Source: Saccharina japonica (Eukaryota > Sar > Phaeophyceae > Laminariales > Laminariaceae). From it: 64,000 nt of DNA. Where the stretch lies: assembly GCA_008828725.1 (NCBI GenBank), contig MEHQ01002268.1, forward strand, positions 1 to 64,000, given 5' to 3'. Under the pieces are notes generated by a model. The model was not told where the DNA came from. It did not search any database and saw nothing but the letters and a program-made list of their open reading frames with translations. The position numbers and the translations under genes were made by a program. Positions 34,201 to 46,200 of the stretch are shown here, one piece after another (position 1 is the stretch's first letter; every line of letters begins with the position of its first letter).

Positions 34201-37200
34201 TATTTCAAGGAAGCTATATGTTCCTGATCTTAAATGATTTAGCGGTGAGACCCGTATAATCTGCACAATCTCGCACACGTTTCTCGGTTTGGATCTGTAC
34301 TATGCAGATCTTGCACAAACTCTCACAACGGCAGGTGAGGAACTAGATGATCTACAGTATATCTGTACATGATCTATCTGTAGATGGTCTGTCCGAGGTG
34401 TGAGCGTTTGTCCAGAATGCCACTGAGGGGGAAGCCTCCCCCGAGTTGAAGTGGACTGAAAGGGAAACGGAATGAAAAAGCAAAAACAAAACAGCACCCC
34501 CCCACAAATTGAGCTGGCTTGTAAACTTGAGCTGGGTCATAAACGTCATGACAAACAAACAAACATGAGCTACACACGTAAAGCTCGAGCTGATTACAAA
34601 CGTCATGGCAAACAAAAGAAAACAAAGTATACTATTGAAGCTTGTGCTGGATTATAAACGTCCTGACAAACAAGAAAATAAAGACTACTACTAGAAATAT
34701 CAGTCATATTATGTTTCCTATCGGTTAATGTGTTTTTTTATAAACATGAGCTTCGACGCTGATCACTCATAAGCATGGCCAGAAACAAGAATAAAACCAA
34801 GGGAAGCAAAACATTGGAAAAACCTCATATTGTGGCGGTAAAATAACAGGGGGATAGTATGATCATCACCCGAGCGTTAACGTCGCCGGCTCCTTGAACT
34901 CCAGGCCTATGGCGACATACTAATATGGCAACATAGTAACGTGGTCCCAAAATCATATGGTGATGTAGAAATATTAGAGCTGTGACCTGGATGACCGAAA
35001 GTCGCCAGCTAGGTACTACTGTAGTTGGGTGGGTGCCATACCAGGTAGTTAGTTGCAACGGTGCCAACCTTCCGACTATTTGGGTTGCCTTGTGCATGGG
35101 AGGCTTCTGTGCTATGTACGGGGTGAGTATTTCCCCATGAGACCACTCGCTCAGAGAGGTAGAGAGAGCTGAGAGGCCTAACGCAATTGATGGCGCATCA
35201 AAACCCATCGCCCTGCGCGGCGACGGTGCTGATGGCAGTGCAGAAGGCCGTTGGCGTCTATATCACCATTTTTTTCTTGGTGTAAAAAACAACCAAATAG
35301 CGCTAGTCAGCTAGTCAATTAAAGTAAGCTATTAGTAGGTTGGTTTCGCCCAGCCAACTAATCTAACCAGTAACTAGCCGGTAAGCCCAGTCACCTCACA
35401 GCCCTAATATACATGCATGTTGTCATCCAAATAGATTAAGAATATGGTCATCACCTGGCCGTTAACACCGCCGACTCCTTGAACTCCGGACATATGGTTC
35501 ACGCCCAAGCTTTGTCCGTTGGGGCCTGCGGAAACACCATACCCCGCCTGACGTGTGCAATTCCAAACCAATGTCAAGCCAATGTCAAGCCAATGTTTAA
35601 GCCAACGTCGAGGTCAATACCAGTATCAACGCCCAGTAGGAGTTCCAGTAGGCGTTCCAGTAGGTGTTCCAGCAGTTCCAGTAAGTCCAGTAGATCCAGC
35701 AGGTGTTGCGCGTGGAACGAAAAAGAGGGCAGGAGCGAGGGGCAAGAACAGACCAAAACACGTTGCACAACAAAAGTTGCAAACATGTTGCGAAGTGTCA
35801 GTCTCCTTCAACGCGCATCTCTTGGTCTGTTCTTGTCTCTGCTGTGACTGCTTTCGCTGCTACTAACTACCAGTCTGACTCGGACTATAAGCTGCTTTGG
35901 GAGTACATACTCGGAAAATGTTGGTCTCTTGTGTCTGCATGTGTCTGCTACTGACTACGTACCAGTCTGACTCAGAATAAAAGCTAGTTTTGAGGGACTC
36001 CGCAAATAAGCTATGTATAAATATACTAGGTGCCTGGTACCCGGTACATAGTTTATTGAGATGCGGGCATGTGCCAGGTGGGAGAAAGCAAGGTACCTGC
36101 GATAGAACCTGTGAGCATGGCTTGACCAGAAGGTCGCTGAGTGCAAAAGCTCCTGCGAGTTGATTGGTTGGATTGCAAAGAAAAAGTAATTATGAACACA
36201 AAATGAACCTATCTTCGTAAACAATATGGTTGTGCTTGCGTGTCTTGTCTGCGGTATGATACACTACGGTATGTGCCGCGGGGTATCATACGGGTTATCC
36301 AGCATGCATCAAGCTGTCTCTTTTTAACGCTGACATTTTTCAGTTGGGATCTGCTTCAGAGGATAGACAACTCTAACCTTTTTCACCATTCGTTAAGTCT
36401 TTTTAAGGTCGTTAAAATATCTTTCAAAGGTCAAAAGTATTTTCTTCAAGTCTTCGAAGGTCTTTAAAATGCATTTGAAAGGTCTTTAAGATGTCTTTTT
36501 TAAGGTCATAAATGTGTTCTTCAAGTCTTTGAAGGCCTTTGAAATGCATTTGTAAGATCTTTAAAATGGATTTTTTAAGATCAAAAGTATTTTCTTCAAG
36601 TCTTTGAAGGTCTTTAAAACGCATTTGTAAGGCCTTTCAAAGGAATGTATTGGTATGTCAAAGGGTCGTTCAAGACATTCTTAAGCCTTCCGGGACTTTT
36701 GAGAGAGAAAAACTGGCGACAGCAGACGGTTACAGCATCGCCAACAAGAACAAGCCGGGTCTGCTGGGCTTCGTCAAGTGTCGCAACAAAAATACAAAAG
36801 GGCAAGGAGGTGCACGACACGCGCGCAGCAACATACTGCGCGGCTGACACTATAGTATCTAAAAACGAAGTAGTCTATTAATACACGGCTGATGAGGCCG
36901 CACCGTCCATTTTTTTTTGTTGCTACACCCCCATTGTTTTGGTCGTTATACCCCCGTTGCTTTGTTCGCTATATATACCTCCACTGGTTTGATCGCTTTA
37001 CCCCCATTGTTTTGGTTGATATACTCCGACTGTTTTGGCCGCTACCGTATACCCCCACTGGTTTGATCGCTATTCCTCCATCGTTTTGTTGGTCGCTATA
37101 CTCCCATTGGTTGGGCCGCTATACCCCCCTGTTTAGGTCGCTATATCCCATTGTATTGGCCGCTATAGCCTCATTGTGTTGGTCGCTATACCTCCACTTG

Positions 37201-40200
37201 TTCTGGTCGCTATTCCCCTATCATTCTGGCCGCTATGCCCCCCTTGTACTGGCTGCTACATATGCCCCTATTGTTTTGGTTGTTAGGCCGTTTCCTATGC
37301 GGTTCGATTTCGAGCTTCAGATTTGTATTTTTCGATCTCATAAACGAAAGCACCGTCCTATGCAGTCCGATTGTGCAAAATCTGACCGGAAATTTTTCGA
37401 TTTGAGAATCCGATGACCCAAGTAGATTTTGGCCCAAAATCCGACGACTTGAGTCATCAGATTTTCAAATCGAAAAATGGCATGGTCTCTAAATTCAAGA
37501 TGTTATCCACGCAGCAAGCAAGCAGCAGCAGCAGCACGATCGATGAGTTGGATGGTGACACAGCGACGTTGCTTCGCGCCCGACGCGCAGCCGACGATCG
37601 GTGGGCCTCTCCGTCGCCAAACGACAGTCGGCTGGCGCGGGCTCGAGCCTAGAGACGAAGGGAAGCGCACTCGGCGCGCGCCTCTCCGTACTCGTAGACT
37701 GTACAGCAGCAGCAGCAGTACAGCAGTAGTAGTCAGTCAACGCTCGGATGCTTCGTTGTGTCAAAATACAAACTACCAAGACAGGTCGACTCGAGCGCAC
37801 TCGGCGCGTCACCGCCAGACCAGAGGCAGCCAGCGTGGCTTCGGGCGCTTGGGTTCTACGCCCAGTACAGCGCACTCGGCGCGTCTCTTCGGGGCGCCAG
37901 ACCACAACAACAGCAGTTGGTCTTGCCGTTTGCTCAAATATCTGCACGTATGATATATACAACAAATCCGTGTTTTCTCACATAAGAGGACTGTTTCGAT
38001 TTCCAAACTAGATGGCTGAAAAATCGATCGGGCCATAATCTGAAGCTCAACAATCGAACCGCATAGTAAACGGCCTTATAGTATATACCTATTGTTTTGG
38101 TTGCAACACCTCCACTTGTTTGGTCGTTACGCCCCCACTTTTTTGGTCGCTATCATAACCTTGGTGCCAAAAGAAATACGCACCATTATCTATCAAATAC
38201 GTAACACATTAAACAGCCCAAGACATTTGTCAAACTGCTCTTTCAAACGCTTAACCCGTTTAGGCATGCGGCTTATCAGGACTTCAGTCCCGTTGTGGGA
38301 ACAAACACTTGGAAATAGGAGTCAGGTTTAGGTTTATCTTGGAATTAGAGTGCAGCACTAAACGTTCAAATAATCAAATTCCTCTCTCGTCAAAAACGAA
38401 CATATCACTTTCATCAAAATACCAAACACAATTAACGCTTTCATCAAAGGGTCAAAATACACTTTAGTTTTAGTAAACACAAAAACAGTTTTTTTCAAAA
38501 GACCAAGTAACGTTCTATTTGACAAGACCACATATTGTATTGAGTTCCAGGTAAGGGCCCGTACAAACGAGGAACACAAAACCTAAAAACAAAATCTAAA
38601 AACAAAACCTAAAAACGAACAGACTTTAGGTTTTTAGTGTAAAATCGAAGATGGTGTACAAACGCAGGATACGCGTGAAAAATAAAAGCGAAAAACAAAA
38701 GCGAAAACGAGTCAACGGTCAAGGTGGAAAACCAGCAGTAATGCACCACCCAGCTGCGGTAGAGGCGACGCCCAGCCCTGAAAAAAGAGGAGAGTGTGCC
38801 CACATGACTAGCCGACCATACTCTGCTGTTGCAATGGCACCCGTAGCCTGGAGCGCGAGATCTGCGCTGGATAAAGTACGGGTGCTGTACAAAAAGTTTC
38901 ACCGCTTGCTACAACAGATGATTTTTGAATGTACAGCAGCACGCAATTCGACTTGGACCGCCCCATGAGCCACGGTTTTGGCTACGGCGTTGACCACTGC
39001 ATTGCCTGGCACCAGCCGCATGTTGTTCGCGCCTTGTCTGCTCTCTGTCTTCTGGCTGTCCAGTGTACGGGGCGTTCGTAGCTGCGGTTGTCGCCATGAT
39101 CTCCGTTCTCGCTGGGCTGTTCGTTCTTCGTGTTTTGGTTTTAGGGTCATTTTAATCGATTTTCGATTAAACAAAACCGAAGAGCAAAAATATCCCATCG
39201 CGGTCCCCTGGGTTTCTTTTTTTCTGTTTCGCCAATCAGAGGGAGTTAATCTTCATAACTCATTTTAGGTTTTGTTTTTAGGGTCAAAACGCTCCGTTTG
39301 TACGGGCCCTAACTGGTAGTTCTTATCAAATTATCAAATAGGTTTGGACAAAATTACCCTATTGTATCAAATGATCGAATGTCTTAAATGCAAACGATCA
39401 AAAGGCCCTACCCAACCATTCAACAGCTTTATGTTAAAGTATCACATATCTCCATCTCCGTACCGTGATCAAAGATAACAATACTTCGAAATACACGATC
39501 AAACAGCTCTACCAAGTATTCAAATAGCTCATTCAAATTACAAAAAAATCTCCATTAAACGATCATACAGCTCTGTTGGAGAGTAACTACAGTAGTGTCA
39601 CAAGTCAGAAGCGCGATCGGGTGATCAAACAGGTCCACCAAATGATCGAAACACCCTAAATCATCCAGCAGTACCTTGCACCTGTTCTTCTTCCGGCATA
39701 GTGTGGGTCGAAACAATTGCATCACTTCCCGCGGCGAGCCGTTGTGCCATCCCGTCGCGAATAGGACAGGTTGAGTGTCGCGTGCTCCCTGCTGCGCCGA
39801 CACCCAAACCGAACTACAGTGTAACGACAGTGAAGAAGAACAAGGCGTCTAGATACTCTGTAGACTTCTGACGCTTCGTGATTGGGTGGGTGGTGACTTT
39901 GGTCGAGTTCGTTTTCTGTTCTTGATGGGGACGCTTGGACTCAATACTTGTGAGCTTCGGAGAGGCGAACATCCCACGATTTTGTCTGCTATGTGTCACA
40001 GGGGTGACGTCACGTCTAGGATCGTTCCTATCCCTGTTCCGGATAACCTAGCAGTGTCTGTGCCTGTTCTGCTTCCGGTATAGTGTGGGTCAAAATAATG
40101 GCATCACCTCCCGCTGCCGGTGCTGCCAGCCCGCCCTTACTTCTTGCGGTCTCTCCCGGACGAGGCCTACAGTGCATGTGTAGGCATAGTCTGGGAAACG

Positions 40201-43200
40201 AGCTCCCTCATTGTTTCTCCCATACATGTTATCGCTGAAATAATCCCCCCCCGTTTCTCATATTATCTCTCCCCTTTAGTTCTGCTTAAAGCATCGGGTT
40301 GTTCCCGAAAGCTGCCCACGACCTACTCTGCTCGCTCAGAGGGATGATTCTCTGAAATGCCTTCCACCATAGCAACTCTCTCCGCGCCAGTAGAAACTAC
40401 CTCGATTAGATTAATGTACCTCCAGGCCGTTCGCGAGTTTTTTCAAAACTCTTTCCGCATGATAATCGACGTCGAGTCGCCTGCTAGCGTCCGCGAAACT
40501 GCTCCGCCTGACCGGAAGGAGTGCATAGAAAATCTCGTGTGCTCACCGGTCTTCTTGGCGTGGCGCTTGAGGACTTGCGACCCTTGCTTCGCTGACAGCG
40601 ACTAAGACCCCCGTCCTGACGGGGCGCTCGTTTCTCTGGGGGGTGTACTTCATTTTCATTCATGGCCGTAGTCGTATGACCATAGACCCTCGCATCCCTT
40701 CTATGCCGGGACGGAGCATGTCGGGTGGGGAGGCATGGTTGGAAACAGGTACCCTTTGGTCATGTTCCACCCGACGTGTGAGCCTACTCGGGCAAACTCC
40801 TCGACTGCTCGTACTGGGCACATGGCCATGTTGTTCCTCATCATACGGGACTGTCAGCACGTGGTCCGCTCGGCCAGGGAGGGTTTCCCCCCCACTGGAA
40901 GTTGAACACTAAGCCGCTGCAGTTGGAGAGTCGCAATATACACTGAATGAGCGTTCGAGTGAGTTCATCTCCCCGTTGAGTCGTGCTGAAAACAACCATT
41001 ATGATGGCTATATCGCGCGCGAGGGTGACTCGCTCCTCTGCACCCTCGGTGAATTGCAGGCGAGCGCGGAGTGGTGATATTGTTGCTGCTAGATGACTCT
41101 GAAGCAATGCTGGAGCCTGCTTTACTAGTACTCCCGCCATATTTTGTTGTTTTTTAGACAGCGCTATGGACTGCGCGACCAGGTCACTGTGCACCGGGCT
41201 ACCTACTCTGAGTGTGTCGCTCCAGACGCTCGTGACACCCAACTCTTTCTCAAAGACGATAGCCAACTTCGACACCTAGTTCGATCTAAGCCAGTCGTGC
41301 ACGTATCGCAGGGCGCAAGCTCCGTGTTCGGAGGAGCATGCTGACAAGTTCAGTGTTCCTACTGCCTCGCAGTCCCTGGCGTGCGGCGGCGCTGGTCATT
41401 AGAGTCTAGCCAGCAAAACAAAACAACGAAGTCGATGGGTTGGGCTTCCTCTATGGATTTCCTCTCGCCATTTTTGCGAGACATGATAAAGTTGTTCAAC
41501 AGAGCCGCCGTCGCACTCCTGCTTTCCCCGGACCTCTGCTCTGCCCTCGTCTCTGAGAACCGCTGGGATCGTGTCGCTAGCGCTTTCTCGTCTATGTCTA
41601 GCGGACTCTGTTCGTTTCCTCTGGGTGGTCGACTGCTGCTAGGAATCGCGTACCATCGGCACACCCTATTGTCCTATCATGAATAGTACCACATCAAGCT
41701 GTTCCAGCATACTTGGTATGAAATACCAAATGCCAGAAGTCAGAAGCGCGATCGAATGCTCAAACAATTATATCAAATGCGCAAACCGTCCTGTAAAATC
41801 AGCAAATCAAACTGCTGTGCGAGCAGATGGAATATCACAAACCATGAATAAAATCAAATGAGTCACGGTAGACACTGCAATAGCCGCAGCGGTGCAACAG
41901 CAATGCAACAGAACCACCGCTTCACACTTTGGCCTGTGCCCTGTGCCACATCCACGGTGCGTTTGTGTTTTGTATGTGTGTGCAATGTTCATCAGGAGAT
42001 CCATGCAATTATGTTCACATTTCCACGTACAAGTTTAAAATCAAGCACACGTCGCCGAACCTCATACTGTTACACAGCAGTAGACAGCAGTACGAGTACT
42101 CGGAGTAAATACAGTGGGGATGCCTGATGGTGATGATGCTCTCCCTTTTCAACTTGCGACAGACACACCAGGGATTTCAAGGCAACAACATCCCGAAGGG
42201 GAACCTTGTGTTATATAGCATATCACAATGCTCTATGGCATGCAGACGTCAAAAGCGCGATCAAATTATCAAACAGCTCACTCAAAAATGATCATAGATG
42301 TATACCAGGTATGCATACCAGGTATGTACCAGATAACATATCAAATGCCACGATTCAGAAGCGCGATCAAATGCTCTAACAGCTCCACCAAACGATCAAA
42401 CCGCTGTACTACAACAGTAGAAGCATACAAAATGGGCGTAGCATTCGACATACCATACCTCACAAGCGAGAACAACGATCGAACGACCAAACAGCTCACT
42501 CATAAAGGACTAAATAGCTTCTGCTACATTATCAATACTAACACACCACATGCAAGAAGTCAGAAGGACGATCGAATACTCAAACAGCTCAATCACATGG
42601 CCACATACCTCCACACAATTTAGCAGCATGCTGAATTGCTCGAACATGCCAGGTACGAAATGCGTCGTACCAGAAGTCAGAAGCGCAAGCAAATGATCAA
42701 ACAGCTCCATCAGTTATATATTATTGTTACACTACATGTGTCGCATACAGAATGCGGCGGTCAGAGGCGCGCTCGAAATCTCAAACACCTCCATCAAACG
42801 ATCTATTACAAGCGTGCCAAGTATCAAATTGCTCTATTCATAGCAAACTGGCTGAAACACCATAAACTTATCACACAGCTCAAACAGTTCCATCAAATGA
42901 CCAAAAAGGTCGAGTCTAGTCTATTAATAGAAGCATCTTAAATCGCTCTATTCCGAGCAATTCTCAAGTATCAGAAATCACAAGCGATCAAACGACCAAA
43001 TATGCCTGAAATTGATTGTAGAAAATCAAATTGCTCTATCAATATAATACGTGCCATAAAATACGGGGTATACCAGGAGTCAGTAGCGCGATCGGGTGAC
43101 CAAACAGCTCCATCAAACGCTCAAACAGCAAACAGCTCTAGCACGTGAAACGCCAAAAGTCTGGAGCGTAGTCGCACTGCTCAAACAGCTCCTTCAAAAG

Positions 43201-46200
43201 GTCTAGAAAGGCCAAGATTCAAGGCACAAGGGCCACACAAAGTCACAGGGACGAGCAAAAAAACTAAAAAACTAAAAACGTACATACCAGGTATTCGTTT
43301 TGGTGAAAACCAGTCTGAAGTAAACGTATTCTGGTACCTGGTAGGGCGTTCACTTCGACGGCTGTCGTTATGCTTCGTTCATAATACACGGTGGCAAGCA
43401 ATATAGTAGTACCGCTACACGGGAACATAGTAATCAGGAACCAACTATGCCTGGTAAATATGCTGGAATATATAGCTTTTTGTCTACGTGGTCGGTCCAA
43501 ATTAATCTGGCCCCCTATAATAAAAAGCAATGATTCACGTACGATACCAGGAACAAGAAGCTTTCCACAGCTGTGGCAACTGTGGGGGTATCGCGCTAAG
43601 CTGTAGGGTGCAGCAGACAAGTGAAGTGCACTGTATGCTGCAGAAGAAAGCACTACTGGGATTATGGATAAGCTTCATCGTAACCATACGCAGTCATATT
43701 CATGTACTGATACGAAGTTATCTATATATAGCACGCGCAACGCTTTCTTCATTTTCCTGCTGCTCCTGCTACTGCTGCCGTTTACGTACCCGTGGGTAGT
43801 ACCTGGTACAACGTAGCGCAGAAGCAGCGGTACAGCACAAGCATAGGTATAAACTATAACCATGGCGAACAGTTTAGCACGTACCGGCAGAGCTACTTTG
43901 GTTAGCAAATACAACCCATTCCATCTGACGAGAAAACATTGTGAAAGCATCCTATGAGGCCCTACTGCCGCAAGGCAAGGCATCCATTACTTGGTGCGCT
44001 GCTTGCCAAAAATTCGGGATCATAATTACGTTTTAGCGCGACAGGTGCCGGACGGCGTTTCTCACCGCCGGTGTTAGGTGTTGCGCGCGTATTTTGGGCG
44101 AGCAAAAACAACAAAGGGGAAAACAAAACACTTTCGCCTACAGGGGAACAAAAAATGTTGTCAGGCGCATTCCGTCAAGTGTTTTTCGGGCATACATTCA
44201 GCGCGTGTATTTTGGGCGAGACCAAAAAAAGAAGACCTTTTTCTCACTTCCGACAGTAGGCGAACATTTTATTCTATTTTTCAGGAGCATCCCGTCGAGT
44301 GTTTCGGGCATATATATTCAGCGCGTGTATTTTGGGCGAAAACGAAGGAGATTTGTTATTACTTCTGCCTGTAGGCGAAAACAAGTTTTTTTCAGGCGCA
44401 CTCCGTCAAAGTGTTTTTCGGGCATAATATAATCACGCAAAAAAAACTCTATTTGTTTTCCTCCCGCGGCCCCTACGCGGGGGGCGGCCTCCGGCGGCCC
44501 CACCTTAACCCTCCCTGCCAGGGGCTAACAGGGGCTAAATGCGCCTGCCGCTCGTCTTGCAACACACATCTCGGCACCTGTGGCGGTTGGCACTACATGC
44601 GCCGGAGCCCCATAAGCGGTGCCCTGGTTGCTGCACGGTGCACCGTTCGTTGCATCCATCAAACACCAAATACATCAGGTAAACATCAAGCGTGAAGTAT
44701 CAAACATCGAACACAAAGGCATATGGCCAACGAACGGCGACGCAAACATCGACAGTCATGGACGTATCGATAATGACAACCACAACCATACCGAAAACCA
44801 TAACGATATCAACATCGTTATATCGGTAACGATATCGACAAAAAAAACAACAGCGATAACGCTAGCGACAAAAACAAAGATAACAACAACGATAACGCTT
44901 ACGACAACAACAAAAAGCGATAACGACCAAGATATCGCAAGCGAACACAACGATAACGTAATCGATAACGATTATGACAAACCAATAAGTCGATAATAAC
45001 GACAACGATAACGGCAGCACCGCGAAATTAACGTTGACGAAATCGATAACGGTTATGATGATAACGATAACGAAACCGAAAACAATAACCACCACGATAA
45101 TGACAACGATGACGAAATCGAAAACGATTCTGTCGATAACGATAACGATTCTGACGAGAACGACAACAAAAACGACACAGAAGACAGCGATAACGACATC
45201 AAAGACAACGATTTTAACGAAACAATAAATACAACCACAACGATAACGATATCAAAGACAATGATGACGAAACCGATAACGAATATGACAAAAACAAAAA
45301 GAGGAGAACGATAATTCATGACAGCGAAGAAGGACAAATAAAACGAAAACGATAAAAACAGCATCCACAGCGACGAAACTGATACCGACAAGACAATGAC
45401 GGAAATTAAAACGCTAGCGTGATCGAGAGCCAAGAAGAAACTTATAACGATAACGATAACGGCAATCATAACGATAACGATAACGATAAATAAAACGATA
45501 CCGATAACGACGAAAAAGGCGATAACGATCAAAACGAAAACGAAAAAAAGAAGAGACGAAGACTTCGTACAACTGTTCCGTTACATCTGCAGCGGGCGAC
45601 ATATTCGAGGGTAGCTTACCAGTCATTCCAGGAAATGGATGACACACCCACGTGTACGAAACGAATATAGCTACGTAAAGCAATGGTGTACCCATTCCAT
45701 TTAAAACCCATCCGATTTAAGACCACAGTAGAGATAAGACCAGGTGAATCGGCTAGTTACGAGAAAAAACTACTTCGAATTACTATGTGGTCATTTTTCA
45801 GTAGTAAAGGATAGGACCATATTAGAGATAAGACCATTTTTTGGGGGCTTGTCACCGGGTGGTGTTAAAATGGGTACACACCATTACAACCTTAAGACTA
45901 ACCGTAAACCAATTAGACACAATCAAGTAATGGTTGGCGCCTTACCGTAACTGTATCGCAATCAGAAACAAGCAACCAACGGCTGGCGTTAATCCCTCTG
46001 TCTCGTAGATGGCAGTGTGTGTTCACCGTTATCTCCAATCTGTGGTAAGCTCTACTGATACACTTGACACCCAGCAGGTATCGGCCTTCTCGTAAGGAAC
46101 CTAAAATGGGACACATACATGTTAACCTAACATCGTTATATCCAGACACATGTTATGCTAACATCCTTATACCCAGACGCATGCTAGGCTAACATCCTTC

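Larger units (their letters stand above)
31535..35454 (-). other. Intron 3 (3.9 kb)
   Basis: It contains tandem repeats (31985-32200, 32250-32645), a palindromic MITE-C (32927-33078), GATCTGTAT-family copies (33230-33505, 34093-34402), an unrecognised open frame (33631-34095) and a truncated copy of exon 2 with donor (34870-34906). Confidence 0.75.
39320..43230 (+). repeat. Degenerate repeat field of CAAACAGCTCCATCAAA words
   Basis: CAAACAGCTC, GATCAAACAGCTC and AGTCAGAAGCGCGATC recur dozens of times across 39.3-39.7 and 41.7-43.2 kb. The tyrosine recombinase relic sits in the middle. Confidence 0.75.

Noticed and set aside
36892..37416. 174-codon plus-strand open frame with hydrophobic repeats
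   Set aside because: It is the translation of a 27-bp minisatellite; units are degenerate at DNA level and no protein conservation is expected.
40357..40605. Plus-strand frame of 82 codons
   Set aside because: It is the antisense of the tyrosine recombinase C-terminal region, which carries the MHSFRSGG motif.
44465..44545. GC-rich stretch (CGGCCCCTACGCGGGG) considered as an rRNA fragment
   Set aside because: I could not match it to any conserved rRNA segment; it remains unassigned intronic DNA.
45053..45532. 159-codon minus-strand hydrophobic frame as a membrane protein
   Set aside because: It is the reverse reading of the CGATAA tract, giving Val/Ile/Ser strings.
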